Below, in pieces: positions 1-10,620 of a stretch of 46,162 bases of DNA (position 1 is the stretch's first letter; every line of letters begins with the position of its first letter). Both the position numbers and the translations under genes were made by a program. This DNA comes from Candidatus Parcubacteria bacterium. Its GTDB lineage: Bacteria; Patescibacteriota; Saccharimonadia; Saccharimonadales; Saccharimonadaceae. Location of the stretch: the NCBI GenBank assembly GCA_023432475.1, contig JAEYUN010000030.1, forward strand, positions 1-46,162. The letters are read 5' to 3'. The notes under the pieces were generated by a model. That model ran no database searches. It was not told where the DNA came from and was given only the letters and a program-made list of their open reading frames with translations.

Positions 1-1267
1 ATCTCTTGACTAGTGAGCTGTTACGCACTCTTTAAATGAATGGCTGCTTCTAAGCCAACATCCTAGCTGTTTAAGAAATCTCACCTTGTTTCCCACTGAG
101 TATATATTTAGGGACCTTAGACGATGGTCTGGGCTGTTTCCCTTTCGAGCGCCGAGCTTAGCCCCGACGTTCTAACTGCCATGATTACACAATCAGTATT
201 CGTAGTTTGTTAAGGGTGAGTAGTCTTGCGACCCTCAGTCCTTTACAGAGCTCTACCCCTGACTGCTACTACATGACGCTAGCCCTAAAGCTATTTCGAG
301 GAGAACCAGCTATCTCCGAGTTCGATTGGCATTTCACCGCTAACCACAGGTCATCCAAGACATTTGAAACTGTCCCTGGTTCGGTCCTTCACTGCGTGTT
401 ACCGCAGCTTCAACCTGCCCATGGTTAGGTCACCCGGTTTCGGGTCTAATCCTCAAGACTTAAATCGCCCTATTCAGGCTCGCTTTCACTTCGGCTCCGT
501 CATTTGACTTAACCTTGCCTTGAAAATTAACTCGCTGGATCGTTCTACAAAAAGCACGCCGTCACCGGACAAGCCGGCTCCGACTCCTTGTAGGCACACA
601 GTTTCAGGATCTATTTCACTCCCCTCCCGGGGTTCTTTTCACCTTTCCATCACTGTACTTGTTCACTATCGATCGCATAGTATGTTTAGCCTTGGCAGGT
701 GGTCCTGCCGGATTCAATCAGGGTTTCTCGTGCCCCGACTTACTCGAGAAAACAAATATAAGGTCAACGTCGCTTTCATATACGCGGCTATCACGCTGTT
801 TCGCGGAACTTTCCAGTTCCTTCTACTAGCAACGCCGATTTCTTACCTTACCCGGACAATGATAGTCGCCGGTCGCAAATCAGAATGTTTGATAAATCAA
901 ACGCTCTGACTTGGTCATTTGTAAACTCACAACACCCTATTATCATTCGTCTATCAACTTATCTTGCATAAAAGCAAGAAGATAATAAGGTTTGGGCTCT
1001 TCCCATTTCGCTCGCCACTACTTTGGGAATCGTTATTTACTTTCTTTTCCTCGCCCTACTAAGATGTTTCAGTTCAGGCGGTTCCCTTTCAATTACCCTA
1101 TGTATTCAGGTAACGATAGACTGACATGACTCAGCCTGGGTTTCCCCATTCGGAGATCTCCGGATCACAGCTTGTTGACAGCTACCCGAAGCTTATCGCA
1201 GTCTTCCACGTCCTTCATCGGTACTATGCGTCTAGGCATCCACTATGTGCCCTTGAGTACCTTTTTA
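1..1267 (-). rRNA. rrl: 23S ribosomal RNA, 5' part (3' end outside window)
   Basis: The reverse complement reads as the 5' domains of bacterial 23S rRNA. The 5' end, near 1267, contains the conserved AGTGGATGCC block. The molecule runs off the left edge, so roughly 1.27 kb of a normal 2.9 kb is present and 5S is not seen. No large insertion or intron is evident by eye. Short ORFs on either strand here are shadows. The 5' boundary is estimated by comparison with E. coli and may be off by a few bases. Confidence 0.95.
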
Positions 1268-1592
1268 TGCATTGGTCTTGACTAGCAGTTGGTTTGCACC
1301 AAATACTACGCTTCTCTTCGAGAAGCTTATATTCGCCTGCGTAAACGCAAGCAAATGATACCGTCAATTCCTTTGTCTTATCATCAAAATTTGAACAAAT
1401 TGTTAAGCTGCCTGCGACCTTCCGCTAATTAGCTGGTTGAGACCACACGCTTACTCCTGGCCGTAGCAGGTGTATTACCGCGTGAACTCAAGCCCATTCA
1501 GTGTATCAATGTGTCTAACAGATTGTAAAGGCTAAAATCGTTGTGATTTTACTAACACCATTACCTCTGTTAAAAAGCTTGGGATGGCTTTG

Positions 1593-1645
1593 GGGATAAA
1601 AATAACCTCCGCCGATCGTCTTTTATTCAATCGCTAGAGGTTTCA
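1593..1645 (-). terminator. Hairpin with U-rich tail in the 23S leader
   Basis: On the minus strand AACCTC pairs with GAGGTT and an inner CGAT pairs with ATCG, followed by ATTTTTATC. It could be an attenuator or an rRNA processing structure in the leader between the 23S promoter and the mature 5' end. The stem is short, so this is tentative. Confidence 0.3.
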
Positions 1646-1672
1646 TGAAAGAAACATTGCTGTCGAGGAACT

Positions 1673-1701
1673 ATTATACAGATGCTGAGCCCGATTTGCA
1701 A
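1673..1701 (-). promoter_or_regulatory. Probable internal promoter for 23S rRNA
   Basis: On the minus strand TTGCAA (1696-1701) is followed after exactly 17 bases by a perfect TATAAT (1673-1678). Predicted start is near 1666, about 400 bases before mature 23S and after tRNA-Ala. It suggests that 23S can be transcribed independently of 16S. Confidence 0.6.
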
Positions 1702-1740
1702 CCCTTTAATGAGACGTATTTTTGCCCTGGACTATAAACC

Positions 1741-1777
1741 TGGTGGAGTGTCCCGGGTTTAAAACCCGGTTCACCCC
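1741..1777 (-). other. tRNA-like minihelix ending in CCA
   Basis: A 37-base element six bases downstream of tRNA-Ala. On the minus strand GGGGTG pairs with CACTCC (one G-U pair) and an inner CCGGGTTT/AAACCCGG stem closes a small loop. The 3' end is A followed by CCA. It resembles an acceptor stem stacked on a T-stem, without D and anticodon arms. It could be a tRNA remnant or a processing signal. Confidence 0.4.
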
Positions 1778-1782
1778 TCGTT

Positions 1783-1859
1783 TGGTGGAGATACAGAGAC
1801 TCGAACTCTGGACCCCCTGCTTGCAAAGCAGGTGCTCTAGCCAACTGAGCTATATCCCC
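1783..1859 (-). tRNA. tRNA-Ala (anticodon TGC)
   Basis: A 77-base cloverleaf with encoded CCA: acceptor GGGGATA/TATCTCC, anticodon stem CCTGC/GCAGG and anticodon TGC. It sits between tRNA-Ile and 23S, the usual position in bacterial rRNA spacers. Confidence 0.97.
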
Positions 1860-1864
1860 GTATA

Positions 1865-1941
1865 TGGTGGGGCTATCTGGACTCGAACCAGAGACCTCGT
1901 CATTATCAGTGACGCGCTCTAACCAGCTGAGCTATAGCCCC
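1865..1941 (-). tRNA. tRNA-Ile (anticodon GAT)
   Basis: A 77-base cloverleaf with encoded CCA: acceptor GGGGCTA/TAGCCCC and anticodon GAT in the loop CTGATAA. It lies between 16S and tRNA-Ala, five bases from the latter. Confidence 0.97.
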
Positions 1942-1979
1942 AATCAAAAAAGGTGCGACCTCTCGCGAAGTCGACTGCT

Positions 1980-2008
1980 ATTGTAGCAAACCAACAGATT
2001 AATCGCAA
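1980..2008 (-). promoter_or_regulatory. Candidate promoter for the tRNA-Ile/tRNA-Ala unit
   Basis: On the minus strand TTGCGA (2003-2008), 17 bases, then TACAAT (1980-1985) preceded by TGC, an extended -10. It begins right at the U-run of the terminator-like hairpin at 2011-2038. Predicted start is near 1973, about 30 bases before tRNA-Ile. Confidence 0.5.
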
Positions 2009-2038
2009 CAAAAACTCCGCCTATTATGGCGGAGTTTT
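2003..2038 (-). terminator. Terminator-like hairpin between 16S and tRNA-Ile
   Basis: A perfect 11-bp stem (2011-2021 with 2028-2038) closes a 6-base loop, and on the minus strand runs into TTTTTGTTG. It has the form of an intrinsic terminator about 155 bases after the 16S 3' end. An RNase III processing site is the alternative. Confidence 0.5.
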
Positions 2039-2192
2039 ATCTCACAACTTGGCAGTGCAGTCATTATCGTCAAAAATTTTGAACTTTGTCTCTCCCCGAA
2101 GGGATACGTTGTTATGTAAGCTCAGCATAACACTCGAGACCGACCTAGCTCAACTCATGATTGCTCGATAAGTTGGCATAGCTTCTCCCTAG

Positions 2193-3713
<1,521 letters not shown>

Positions 3714-3715
3714 AG

Positions 3716-3735
3716 ATGTGGTCTTTAGACCACAT
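3716..3735 (-). other. Hairpin at the 16S 5' boundary
   Basis: A perfect inverted repeat, ATGTGGTCT / AGACCACAT with two bases between, directly upstream of the mature 16S end. It is probably part of the pre-16S leader or a processing structure. Confidence 0.45.
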
Positions 3736-3812
3736 ACTGACGAAATGACTTGCACTGCCAAATTGTGAATTGACATCTGTTACTTCCTCAAAAGGACTTC
3801 AGACTGCTACCC

Positions 3813-3841
3813 AGTCTACTCTTTCTTTTAGCCTATGTCAA
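3813..3841 (-). promoter_or_regulatory. 16S rRNA promoter
   Basis: A perfect -35 TTGACA (3836-3841), a 17-base spacer and TAGACT (3813-3818) on the minus strand. Predicted start is near 3806, leaving a leader of about 93 bases. The -35 lies 15 bases beyond the stop codon of the last gene of the gyr cluster, with no terminator between. Confidence 0.7.
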
Positions 3842-3855
3842 CACTTAAAAGCGGC

Positions 3856-4284
3856 TTAAACTGTTATAAATATTGCAACAACTGCTGCAATGACTAAACC
3901 AAGTAAAAATCCGACGACTACTTCGAGTGGTTTATGCCCCAAGGCTACCCTAGGTAATACCTCGCCAGTCACTCGTGATTTTTCGAGCAATTTAACGAGA
4001 GCTAATCCTTGCTCCCCTATGGAACGACGTGCCACCATAGCATCATAGATAGTGATAACGGCAAAAGTACCAGCTACGGCAAACAAGTCACTAAAACCCT
4101 CATGGAGCAATATAGTTCCAGCAAGGGCTGTGACAACTGCCGTATGGCTACTAGGCATATTGCCGGTCCGGAACCAGAGGCGCCAAGATCTCTCTCTTTT
4201 TAACAAACTAATGACGTATTTTATAGTGTGGGCTAAAAGATAGCCGAGCGCCGGCGCCAAAATATAAGCCCAACTACTCTTCAT
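3856..4284 (-). CDS. DUF212 / YuiD-like membrane protein (acid phosphatase/haloperoxidase-related)
   Basis: A 142-residue protein resembling the DUF212 (YuiD) family, which is distantly related to PAP2 phosphatases. The GNMPSSHTA motif at about 41-49 matches the conserved PSSH signature of that superfamily. Hydrophobic segments near the N-terminus, 50-80 and 120-142 suggest about three to four membrane passes. The start overlaps the 3' end of gyrA by 11 bases, so it is probably translationally coupled as third gene of gyrB-gyrA. Biological role is not established for the family; a link to gyrase is positional only. Confidence 0.75.
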   Translation of the reverse strand: MKSSWAYILAPALGYLLAHTIKYVISLLKRERSWRLWFRTGNMPSSHTAVVTALAGTILLHEGFSDLFAVAGTFAVITIYDAMVARRSIGEQGLALVKLLEKSRVTGEVLPRVALGHKPLEVVVGFLLGLVIAAVVAIFITV

Positions 4285-6799
4285 CTGTTACCTCTCCATC
4301 ATCTTCATTTGGTTGTTCTTGAATTAGACCGATAGACGCAACGCTATCGTCACCATTTAGCCGCATAACTCTTACACCCTGGGTTGTGCGACCAAGGGTC
4401 GGAATGTCTTTCAAGCCAACTCTTATGGTTTGCCCCTTATTGGAAATCATCAATACTTCAGATGTGTCCTCCTCCAACGCCTGCACGGTGATCAAGTTGC
4501 CGGTCTTAGCGGTTACAACTGCTGCCTTAATACCCACACCACCTCTTTTGTGAGTTGGGAAGTTCGGTACTTTGGTCATCTTACCGTAACCCTTTTCGCT
4601 CATAACTAGTAACTTACGGTCCTCTTTAGCAAGATCCATACCAACCACCCTATCACCCTGACGTAGGCGTATGCCGCGCACACCGCGTGCTGCCCTTCCC
4701 ATTGGCCGAGCGTCTGACTCCTTAAAACGAATTGCTTGACCAAATGCCGTCGATATCACGACTTCATCTTCGCCATTGCTCATACGAACCCAACGTAACT
4801 CATCATCTTTATCTAAGTTGATAGTAATAAGACCGCTGTTTCGAATATTGGCATAGTCCTTTATAGGTGTCTTTTTAACCGTTCCGTGGGTCGTAGCCAT
4901 GAAGAGATATCCGTCGTCGGAGCGATCTTTCTCTAGTTTTATCATGGAGGTAATCTTCTCTTCTGGCTGCAGTTGAAGCAGGTTAACTACCGCTACACCC
5001 TTAGCTTGGAGTCCAGCGGCCGGTACTTCATAAGCCTTAAGCCGGAATACCCGACCTTTATTAGTAAAGAAGAGCAGCCAATCATGAGTACTGGCAGTCA
5101 CCAGTTGGTCGATAACATCTTCTTCTTTAGTGGTCATACCGCGCTTACCTTTACCGCCCCGATGCTGTTTTTTATAGTCGGTAGCAAGAGTGCGCTTGAT
5201 GTAGTTTTCAGTTGTGAGAAGTACAACGACATTTTCATCAGGTATAAGTTCCTCGTCTTTAAACTTACCGAGTTCTTGGTTGATGATCTGTGAACGGCGC
5301 GCGTCACCGTACTTCTCTTTCATTTCGAGCAGCTCAGACTTGATGATGTTCAATATTTCTTGTTCGCTGGCGAGGATGACCTCGAGGCGTTTAATCAGTT
5401 CAATCAACTCTTTCAATTCGTTTTCGATTTCTTGGCGTTCCAGCCCAGTTAACCGCCTCAGTTGCATAGCCAAAATAGCTTTGGCCTGTATCTCGCTTAA
5501 CTTAAATTGGGCGATTAAATTAGCTTGAGCTTCCTCGGTAGTTTTAGAGGCTCGAATAGTTTTAATAACCTCATCGATATGATCGAGAGCTATTTTCAAA
5601 CCCTCTAATATATGGGCTCGTTCTCGAGCTTTACGCAGCTCAAATTCAGTGCGACGTCTAACGACATTCTGACGATGCTTGATATACTCACTCAGGATTT
5701 CATGAATACCCAAGACTCGTGGCTGTATACCATCGATCAGGGCTAGCATATTGAAGTGGAAGGAGCTTTGCAAAGCAGTCATTTTGTAAAGCTGGTTCAA
5801 TACCTTCTTGGGGTAAGCATCTTTACGAAGCTCAATGACAACTCGAACTTTGCCCCGGGCACTTTCGTCGCGAATATCACTAATAGCCGCCAACTTCTTA
5901 TCTTTCACCAGTTCGGCAATTTTCTCTATCATCGTTGCTTTATTTACAGCATATGGTATCTCTGATATAACTATCTGATGACGGCCCTTTTTGGTCTCCT
6001 GGATTTCAGCAACCGCCCGAATAACCACACTGCCACGTCCGGTAGCATAGGCTTGGCGCATCGGAGCACCGCCATAGACAATGCCGCCCGTCGGAAAATC
6101 CGGACCCTTAACATGAGCCATGATATCGTCGAGCGTGACATCTTCCCCTTTGTCTATCATGACTATGATGGCGTCAACTAACTCGCCAAGGTTGTGCGGC
6201 GGTATGCTTGTCGCCATACCCACCGCGATACCCATCTGTCCATTGAGCAGTATGTTCGGTAGTTTAGACGGCAAGACCACCGGCTCTCTTTCAGAACCAT
6301 CGAAATTATCGCGGAAATCAACCGTTTCCTTGTCGATATCGACCAGTATCTCTTCGGCATGGCGATTGAGCCGAGCTTCGGTGTAGCGGTGGGCCGCTGG
6401 CGGGTCTCCGTCCATCGACCCGAAGTTACCTTGGCCTTGAACTAACATATAGCGCATATTCCAGTCCTGAGCCAAGCGTACCATTGAGTCGTAAATGGCA
6501 GAATCGCCATGTGGGTGGTATTTACCCATGACATCACCGATGATACGGGCGCTTTTACGGAAAGCCGCATTAGACCGGTTGCCGTTTTGATTCATCGAAT
6601 AAAGTATACGGCGGTGCACGGGCTTCAGGCCGTCACGAACATCCGGCAAAGCGCGGTCGATGATAACACTCATCGAATAACGCAGGAAGCTCTCTTCCAT
6701 AACGTGCTCAACAGTGCGATGTTCTAATACTTTAGAGTGGTCGATGTCTTGCTGCTCGATAACTTCTCCCTCGAGCGGTTGATTTAGTTCTTCGTTCAT
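4274..6799 (-). CDS. gyrA: DNA gyrase subunit A
   Basis: The breakage-reunion and DNA-wrapping subunit of gyrase, 841 residues. The catalytic tyrosine is Y139 in AAHRYTEAR. The quinolone-determining region keeps the sensitive-type residues (GDSAIYDS, S100 and D104). The C-terminal beta-pinwheel domain starts after a GyrA box, QHRGGKGK at about 545-552, which marks it as gyrase rather than topoisomerase IV. The tail is acidic. It starts 15 bases after gyrB, so gyrB-gyrA form an operon, and together they introduce negative supercoils using ATP. Confidence 0.97.
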   Translation of the reverse strand: MNEELNQPLEGEVIEQQDIDHSKVLEHRTVEHVMEESFLRYSMSVIIDRALPDVRDGLKPVHRRILYSMNQNGNRSNAAFRKSARIIGDVMGKYHPHGDSAIYDSMVRLAQDWNMRYMLVQGQGNFGSMDGDPPAAHRYTEARLNRHAEEILVDIDKETVDFRDNFDGSEREPVVLPSKLPNILLNGQMGIAVGMATSIPPHNLGELVDAIIVMIDKGEDVTLDDIMAHVKGPDFPTGGIVYGGAPMRQAYATGRGSVVIRAVAEIQETKKGRHQIVISEIPYAVNKATMIEKIAELVKDKKLAAISDIRDESARGKVRVVIELRKDAYPKKVLNQLYKMTALQSSFHFNMLALIDGIQPRVLGIHEILSEYIKHRQNVVRRRTEFELRKARERAHILEGLKIALDHIDEVIKTIRASKTTEEAQANLIAQFKLSEIQAKAILAMQLRRLTGLERQEIENELKELIELIKRLEVILASEQEILNIIKSELLEMKEKYGDARRSQIINQELGKFKDEELIPDENVVVLLTTENYIKRTLATDYKKQHRGGKGKRGMTTKEEDVIDQLVTASTHDWLLFFTNKGRVFRLKAYEVPAAGLQAKGVAVVNLLQLQPEEKITSMIKLEKDRSDDGYLFMATTHGTVKKTPIKDYANIRNSGLITINLDKDDELRWVRMSNGEDEVVISTAFGQAIRFKESDARPMGRAARGVRGIRLRQGDRVVGMDLAKEDRKLLVMSEKGYGKMTKVPNFPTHKRGGVGIKAAVVTAKTGNLITVQALEEDTSEVLMISNKGQTIRVGLKDIPTLGRTTQGVRVMRLNGDDSVASIGLIQEQPNEDDGEVTDEE

Positions 6800-6814
6800 A
6801 TCGGCATTCCCTTC

Positions 6815-8797
6815 CTAAATGTCCAAGTCTTCCTGGCTAACAAATTTGGCTCTGGTCTGGATGAAGTTCTTACGCAGCTCAACCTCGTCGCCCATTAATT
6901 TGGTAAATATGGCGTCGGCTTTTTCAGCATCCTCTACTTTAACTTGCACCAGTACACGGTTCTCAGGATTCATAGTAGTTTCCCATAACTGTTCGGCGTC
7001 CATTTCACCGAGACCTTTGTAGCGCTGGAGCATCGATACGCCAGCCTGCTTAACCCGGTCTTGGCTTTCGTCAATATTAGTGCCGCTCTTACGCCGCTCT
7101 TCGATTAATTGATCGAGGGTAGACTCTTTTTCTTCGTCGCTATAGACATATATCTTGCGACTCGTCCCCACCCTTAGCAGATAAAGTGGTGGTTTGGCTA
7201 AATAAATATGTCCAGCATCAACCACGTCCCTCATATAACGGAAGAAAAACGTCATGAGTAGAGTAGCGATATGGCTACCGTCAACATCGGCATCGGTCAT
7301 GATAATAATTCTGTGGTAACGCAAACCGTTTAAATCGAACTGATCACCTATGCCCACACCCATACCTTTTATAAGTGAGACAATTTCGTTGTTAGCTAGC
7401 ATTCTGTCGAGTCGAGCCCGTTCTGTATTGAGCACTTTACCCCTTAAGGGTAAGATTGCCTGGGTACGGCTGTCGCGGCCAGATTTCGCCGAACCACCAG
7501 CTGAATCACCCTCCACAATATACAGCTCGCACTCCGCCGGATCCTTACTAGAGCAGTCGGCCAGTTTGCCCGGTAGATTCAGGCCATCGAGCGCACCTTT
7601 GCGCATAACGTTTTCACGCGCCGCCCGCGCTGCTTTACGAGCTCGAGCCGCTAGAATTGCTTTGCCGACAACCTTTTTAGCTATGGCAGGGTGTTCTTCA
7701 AGGTAGTAGCTGTAATATTCGTTCATCACTTGTTCGACGTAACGGCGAACCTCGGGATTACCGAGTTTGTTCTTGGTTTGTCCTTCAAACTGAGGATCAG
7801 GGAGTTTTACTAAAATAACAGCTGTTTGGCCCTCACGAATATCATCACCACTCAAGTTTTCTTCTTTTTCCTTGAGTAGGCCGCTTTTGCGAGCATACTC
7901 ATTAATAACTCTCGTCATAGCGGCCCTGAAACCGATTAGGTGAGTACCGCCGTCGGGGTTAATAACGTTATTAGCAAAGGCCCGCACATTCTCGTTAAAG
8001 CCATCGTTATATTGAACGGCCACTTCGATAACACTGTCCTCGATGGGTTTTTCGATATAGAAAATATCGTCATCCACCGTATCTTTACCGATATTAAGGT
8101 GTTTAACGTAACTCTTTATGCCGCCTTCGAAATAAAAGGTGAATCTAGCGCTAGTCCGTTCGTCAACTACGCTAGCGCGCAGGCCTTTCGTCAAATAAGC
8201 TTGGTGGCGCAAATAACTAAGCACCCACTGGTAATCAAACTCAACCGTCTCTTTAAATATAGTTGGATCAGGATAGAACGTAATGATGGTGCCACGGGGC
8301 TGGTCGGTTTTACCTATCTTTTTTAGCTCAGACTTAGGGATGCCTTTAGAAAATTCGATTTCATAAAGATAACCGTCTTTAACAACCTGGGCAATAAACT
8401 TTTCTGACAGAGCGTTGACAACTGACGATCCGACGCCGTGTAGACCACTGGAAACTTTATAACCACCGCCGCCGAACTTACCGCCGGCATGCAAAATAGT
8501 CAGGACAGTTTCAAGTGTACTCTTACCCGTTTTAGGATGTACATCTATTGGTATGCCCCGACCATCATCGCTCACCCGACAACCACCATCGGCTAGAAGT
8601 TCGATATTGACCATAGAGCCGTGACCGGCAATAGCCTCGTCGACGCAGTTATCGGCAATCTCTTTAATCAGATGGTGTACACCGTCATAACCGGTACTAC
8701 CGATATACATTCCTGGTCGTTTACGAACCGGCTCAAGTCCTTCAAGCACTTGAATCTGAGACGCGTCATATGACGCTGTGGCTTTTTGTTTGGACAT
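6815..8797 (-). CDS. gyrB: DNA gyrase subunit B
   Basis: The ATPase/TOPRIM subunit of gyrase, 660 residues. The GHKL ATPase domain has the ADNCVDEA motif (N50 region) and DGRGIP. The TOPRIM domain shows EGDSAGGSA at 429-437 and DADVDGSH at 502-509, and the C-terminal GDEVELRKNFI region is present. It is slightly shorter than the 800-residue E. coli type because it lacks the enterobacterial insert. A Shine-Dalgarno AGGGAG precedes ATG closely. First gene of gyrB-gyrA-DUF212, with its own promoter upstream. Confidence 0.97.
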   Translation of the reverse strand: MSKQKATASYDASQIQVLEGLEPVRKRPGMYIGSTGYDGVHHLIKEIADNCVDEAIAGHGSMVNIELLADGGCRVSDDGRGIPIDVHPKTGKSTLETVLTILHAGGKFGGGGYKVSSGLHGVGSSVVNALSEKFIAQVVKDGYLYEIEFSKGIPKSELKKIGKTDQPRGTIITFYPDPTIFKETVEFDYQWVLSYLRHQAYLTKGLRASVVDERTSARFTFYFEGGIKSYVKHLNIGKDTVDDDIFYIEKPIEDSVIEVAVQYNDGFNENVRAFANNVINPDGGTHLIGFRAAMTRVINEYARKSGLLKEKEENLSGDDIREGQTAVILVKLPDPQFEGQTKNKLGNPEVRRYVEQVMNEYYSYYLEEHPAIAKKVVGKAILAARARKAARAARENVMRKGALDGLNLPGKLADCSSKDPAECELYIVEGDSAGGSAKSGRDSRTQAILPLRGKVLNTERARLDRMLANNEIVSLIKGMGVGIGDQFDLNGLRYHRIIIMTDADVDGSHIATLLMTFFFRYMRDVVDAGHIYLAKPPLYLLRVGTSRKIYVYSDEEKESTLDQLIEERRKSGTNIDESQDRVKQAGVSMLQRYKGLGEMDAEQLWETTMNPENRVLVQVKVEDAEKADAIFTKLMGDEVELRKNFIQTRAKFVSQEDLDI

Positions 8798-8838
8798 TAC
8801 TCCCTCTCTTGTCTTCTGGAACTATTTACAACTACTCT

Positions 8839-8867
8839 ATTATAACTGGCAATTATTGTTCAATCAA
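8839..8867 (-). promoter_or_regulatory. gyrB operon promoter
   Basis: On the minus strand TTGATT (8862-8867), 17 bases, then a perfect TATAAT (8839-8844). It gives a leader of about 35 bases containing the gyrB ribosome binding site. Confidence 0.7.
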
Positions 8868-8935
8868 CCTATTGCATTGAACATAATTATTATGCTAAAG
8901 TCTAGCTTAGGAGTTGAAAACAAAAATAACTACTT

Positions 8936-10609
8936 ATGTTTAGAAAGCTAGTATCGAACTTGCCTTTCTCACCCGCTCTCGTTGGACAGTTGGGGTTTTA
9001 CGCACGCCGGCTTCGCCGTGAAGAGGTTACCCGTCGTAGCGGTATCGTTATGACTGTCCTGGCTCTCGTTATCCAGTCCTTAACTGTTTTCGTGCCCTCA
9101 ACTTCAGCTAATTCATCGCACCCGTCAGATTTAATTAGAGGTGGCGTAGACAGTATCAGCGAATTGCTCAAGCACTACGATAACTCAAATAACGACTTTA
9201 AAAGAATCATGGATTACGCTGGCATCACCCGCGCCGAACTAAAGTCTATGAAAAAGACTTCGATCAACTCACGCGACCACGGTACGGGTAAGGGCCAGTG
9301 GTTAAGCTGGGGTCGAGTTTCTCGCATGTCGGCCGCCAAAGGCGAAGTAAAGCATGAAGTCGGTAATTCTACTGTCTATTCACGCCCATTATGGCGACTA
9401 GATACTACTAGCTGGACCAAAAAACATGGCTCAACCTACACCGCTTTCGTCGGCAATTCTACCAAGATGGGTAGATTCGCCATAATATTGGACTGCGGCA
9501 ATCTAGTAACAACCAAGAACCCGCCAGCACCAGTCAAGAAAACAACTGTCTGCCGACCGGGTGTCGGTGTAATCACAATCAAAGAAAGCGAAAAGAAATC
9601 AACTGACTTGCCCGCCGACAGTCCCGAGTGCAAACCCAAATCCGCTAGTTGCTCCAACTTAGTGGTCAGCAAAATAGACAGGACTAAGTTCAACTTAAAA
9701 GCAAGCGCCAAAGCCGATAACGCCAAAATCAGCGCTTACGTCTTCACGGTGCGGAAAAATAATGCCTCTGGTGCTACAGCCGTCACCAAAACGGTCCAAA
9801 CCAGTGCCTTGAGCGCCGAAACCGGCACTATTGAATTAAGTGAGCCCGGTAACTATTACATGGACGTTGTAGTAAAGACTTCACTTGGTGACCAAAAATC
9901 ACCGAACTGTATCTATAATCTCACCGTAGCCCCGCCGGAAAAGTGCGAGTTCAACCCTAGCCTCCCCAAAAATGACCCTGAATGTCAACCTTGCCCTGGC
10001 AATCCACAGCTCTGGGTCAATAGCCCAGAATGTAACCCGATAGTAGTCGAGTCGAAGTCCGCCAGCAACCTGACACAGGGCGTATCCGACGCCACTACAG
10101 TGAGCGCTGAAGCCAGCGATCGCATAGAATACAAAATCAGTATAACCAACGCCGGTAAGGTACCAGCTACCGCCACTTTTAAAGAAGAGTTGGATGATGT
10201 ACTAGAATACGCTACCATGCAGGAATATGGCGGTGGTACGTTCGATCAAACCACCAAAACTTTGACCTGGCCTACGGTCACGCTGGCCGCCGGCGAGTCG
10301 CAAACCAGAACTTTCGCGGTCACCTTGCTGCCAACTATACCATCGACCGCTCGCGGCACTTCCGAACCTACCTCGTACGACTGTGTTATGAATAATACTT
10401 TCGGCGATAATCTACAGATACCAGTCAAATGCGACACACCGAAATTTATCGAGGAAACGGTTTCCGAGCTACCCAAAACTGGCCCTCGTGAAAACCTGAT
10501 CTTTGCTGGTGCCCTACTGGCAGTTGTCAGTTTCTTTTGGGCCAGATCGCGACAATTAGGCAAAGAGGTTCGTTTGGTACGCAAGGATTTTAGCGGGAGT
10601 ACGATCTAG
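8936..10609 (+). CDS. LPxTG-type surface protein with DUF11-like domain
   Basis: A 557-residue exported protein. A basic N-terminus precedes a hydrophobic segment at about 38-60, consistent with a long signal peptide. The central part has Cys/Pro-rich linkers (NPSLPKNDPECQP type). A DUF11-like beta-sandwich lies at about 375-490. The end carries LPKTG at 512-516, a hydrophobic stretch and a basic tail, the layout of a sortase anchor, although the tail after the membrane segment is longer than usual. No sortase is in the window. An in-frame TAA nine bases upstream fixes the start as the first possible ATG. It is followed 11 bases later by a membrane protein gene. A role in host contact is inference. 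Confidence 0.75.
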   Translation: MFRKLVSNLPFSPALVGQLGFYARRLRREEVTRRSGIVMTVLALVIQSLTVFVPSTSANSSHPSDLIRGGVDSISELLKHYDNSNNDFKRIMDYAGITRAELKSMKKTSINSRDHGTGKGQWLSWGRVSRMSAAKGEVKHEVGNSTVYSRPLWRLDTTSWTKKHGSTYTAFVGNSTKMGRFAIILDCGNLVTTKNPPAPVKKTTVCRPGVGVITIKESEKKSTDLPADSPECKPKSASCSNLVVSKIDRTKFNLKASAKADNAKISAYVFTVRKNNASGATAVTKTVQTSALSAETGTIELSEPGNYYMDVVVKTSLGDQKSPNCIYNLTVAPPEKCEFNPSLPKNDPECQPCPGNPQLWVNSPECNPIVVESKSASNLTQGVSDATTVSAEASDRIEYKISITNAGKVPATATFKEELDDVLEYATMQEYGGGTFDQTTKTLTWPTVTLAAGESQTRTFAVTLLPTIPSTARGTSEPTSYDCVMNNTFGDNLQIPVKCDTPKFIEETVSELPKTGPRENLIFAGALLAVVSFFWARSRQLGKEVRLVRKDFSGSTI

Positions 10610-10620
10610 AGGAGTATCTT

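Larger units (their letters stand above)
1268..1782 (-). other. rRNA spacer between tRNA-Ala and 23S
   Basis: About 515 bases without a protein gene. It holds the CCA minihelix, the candidate 23S promoter, the hairpin at 1593-1645, and a smaller AAAATC-ACAAC-GATTTT hairpin near 1531-1552. The rest is probably the 23S leader with processing stems; its partner strand beyond the 23S 3' end is outside the window. Confidence 0.6.

Noticed and set aside
207..909. ORFs across the 23S gene
   Set aside because: They lie antisense to rRNA and have no protein features; the sequence is explained by 23S.
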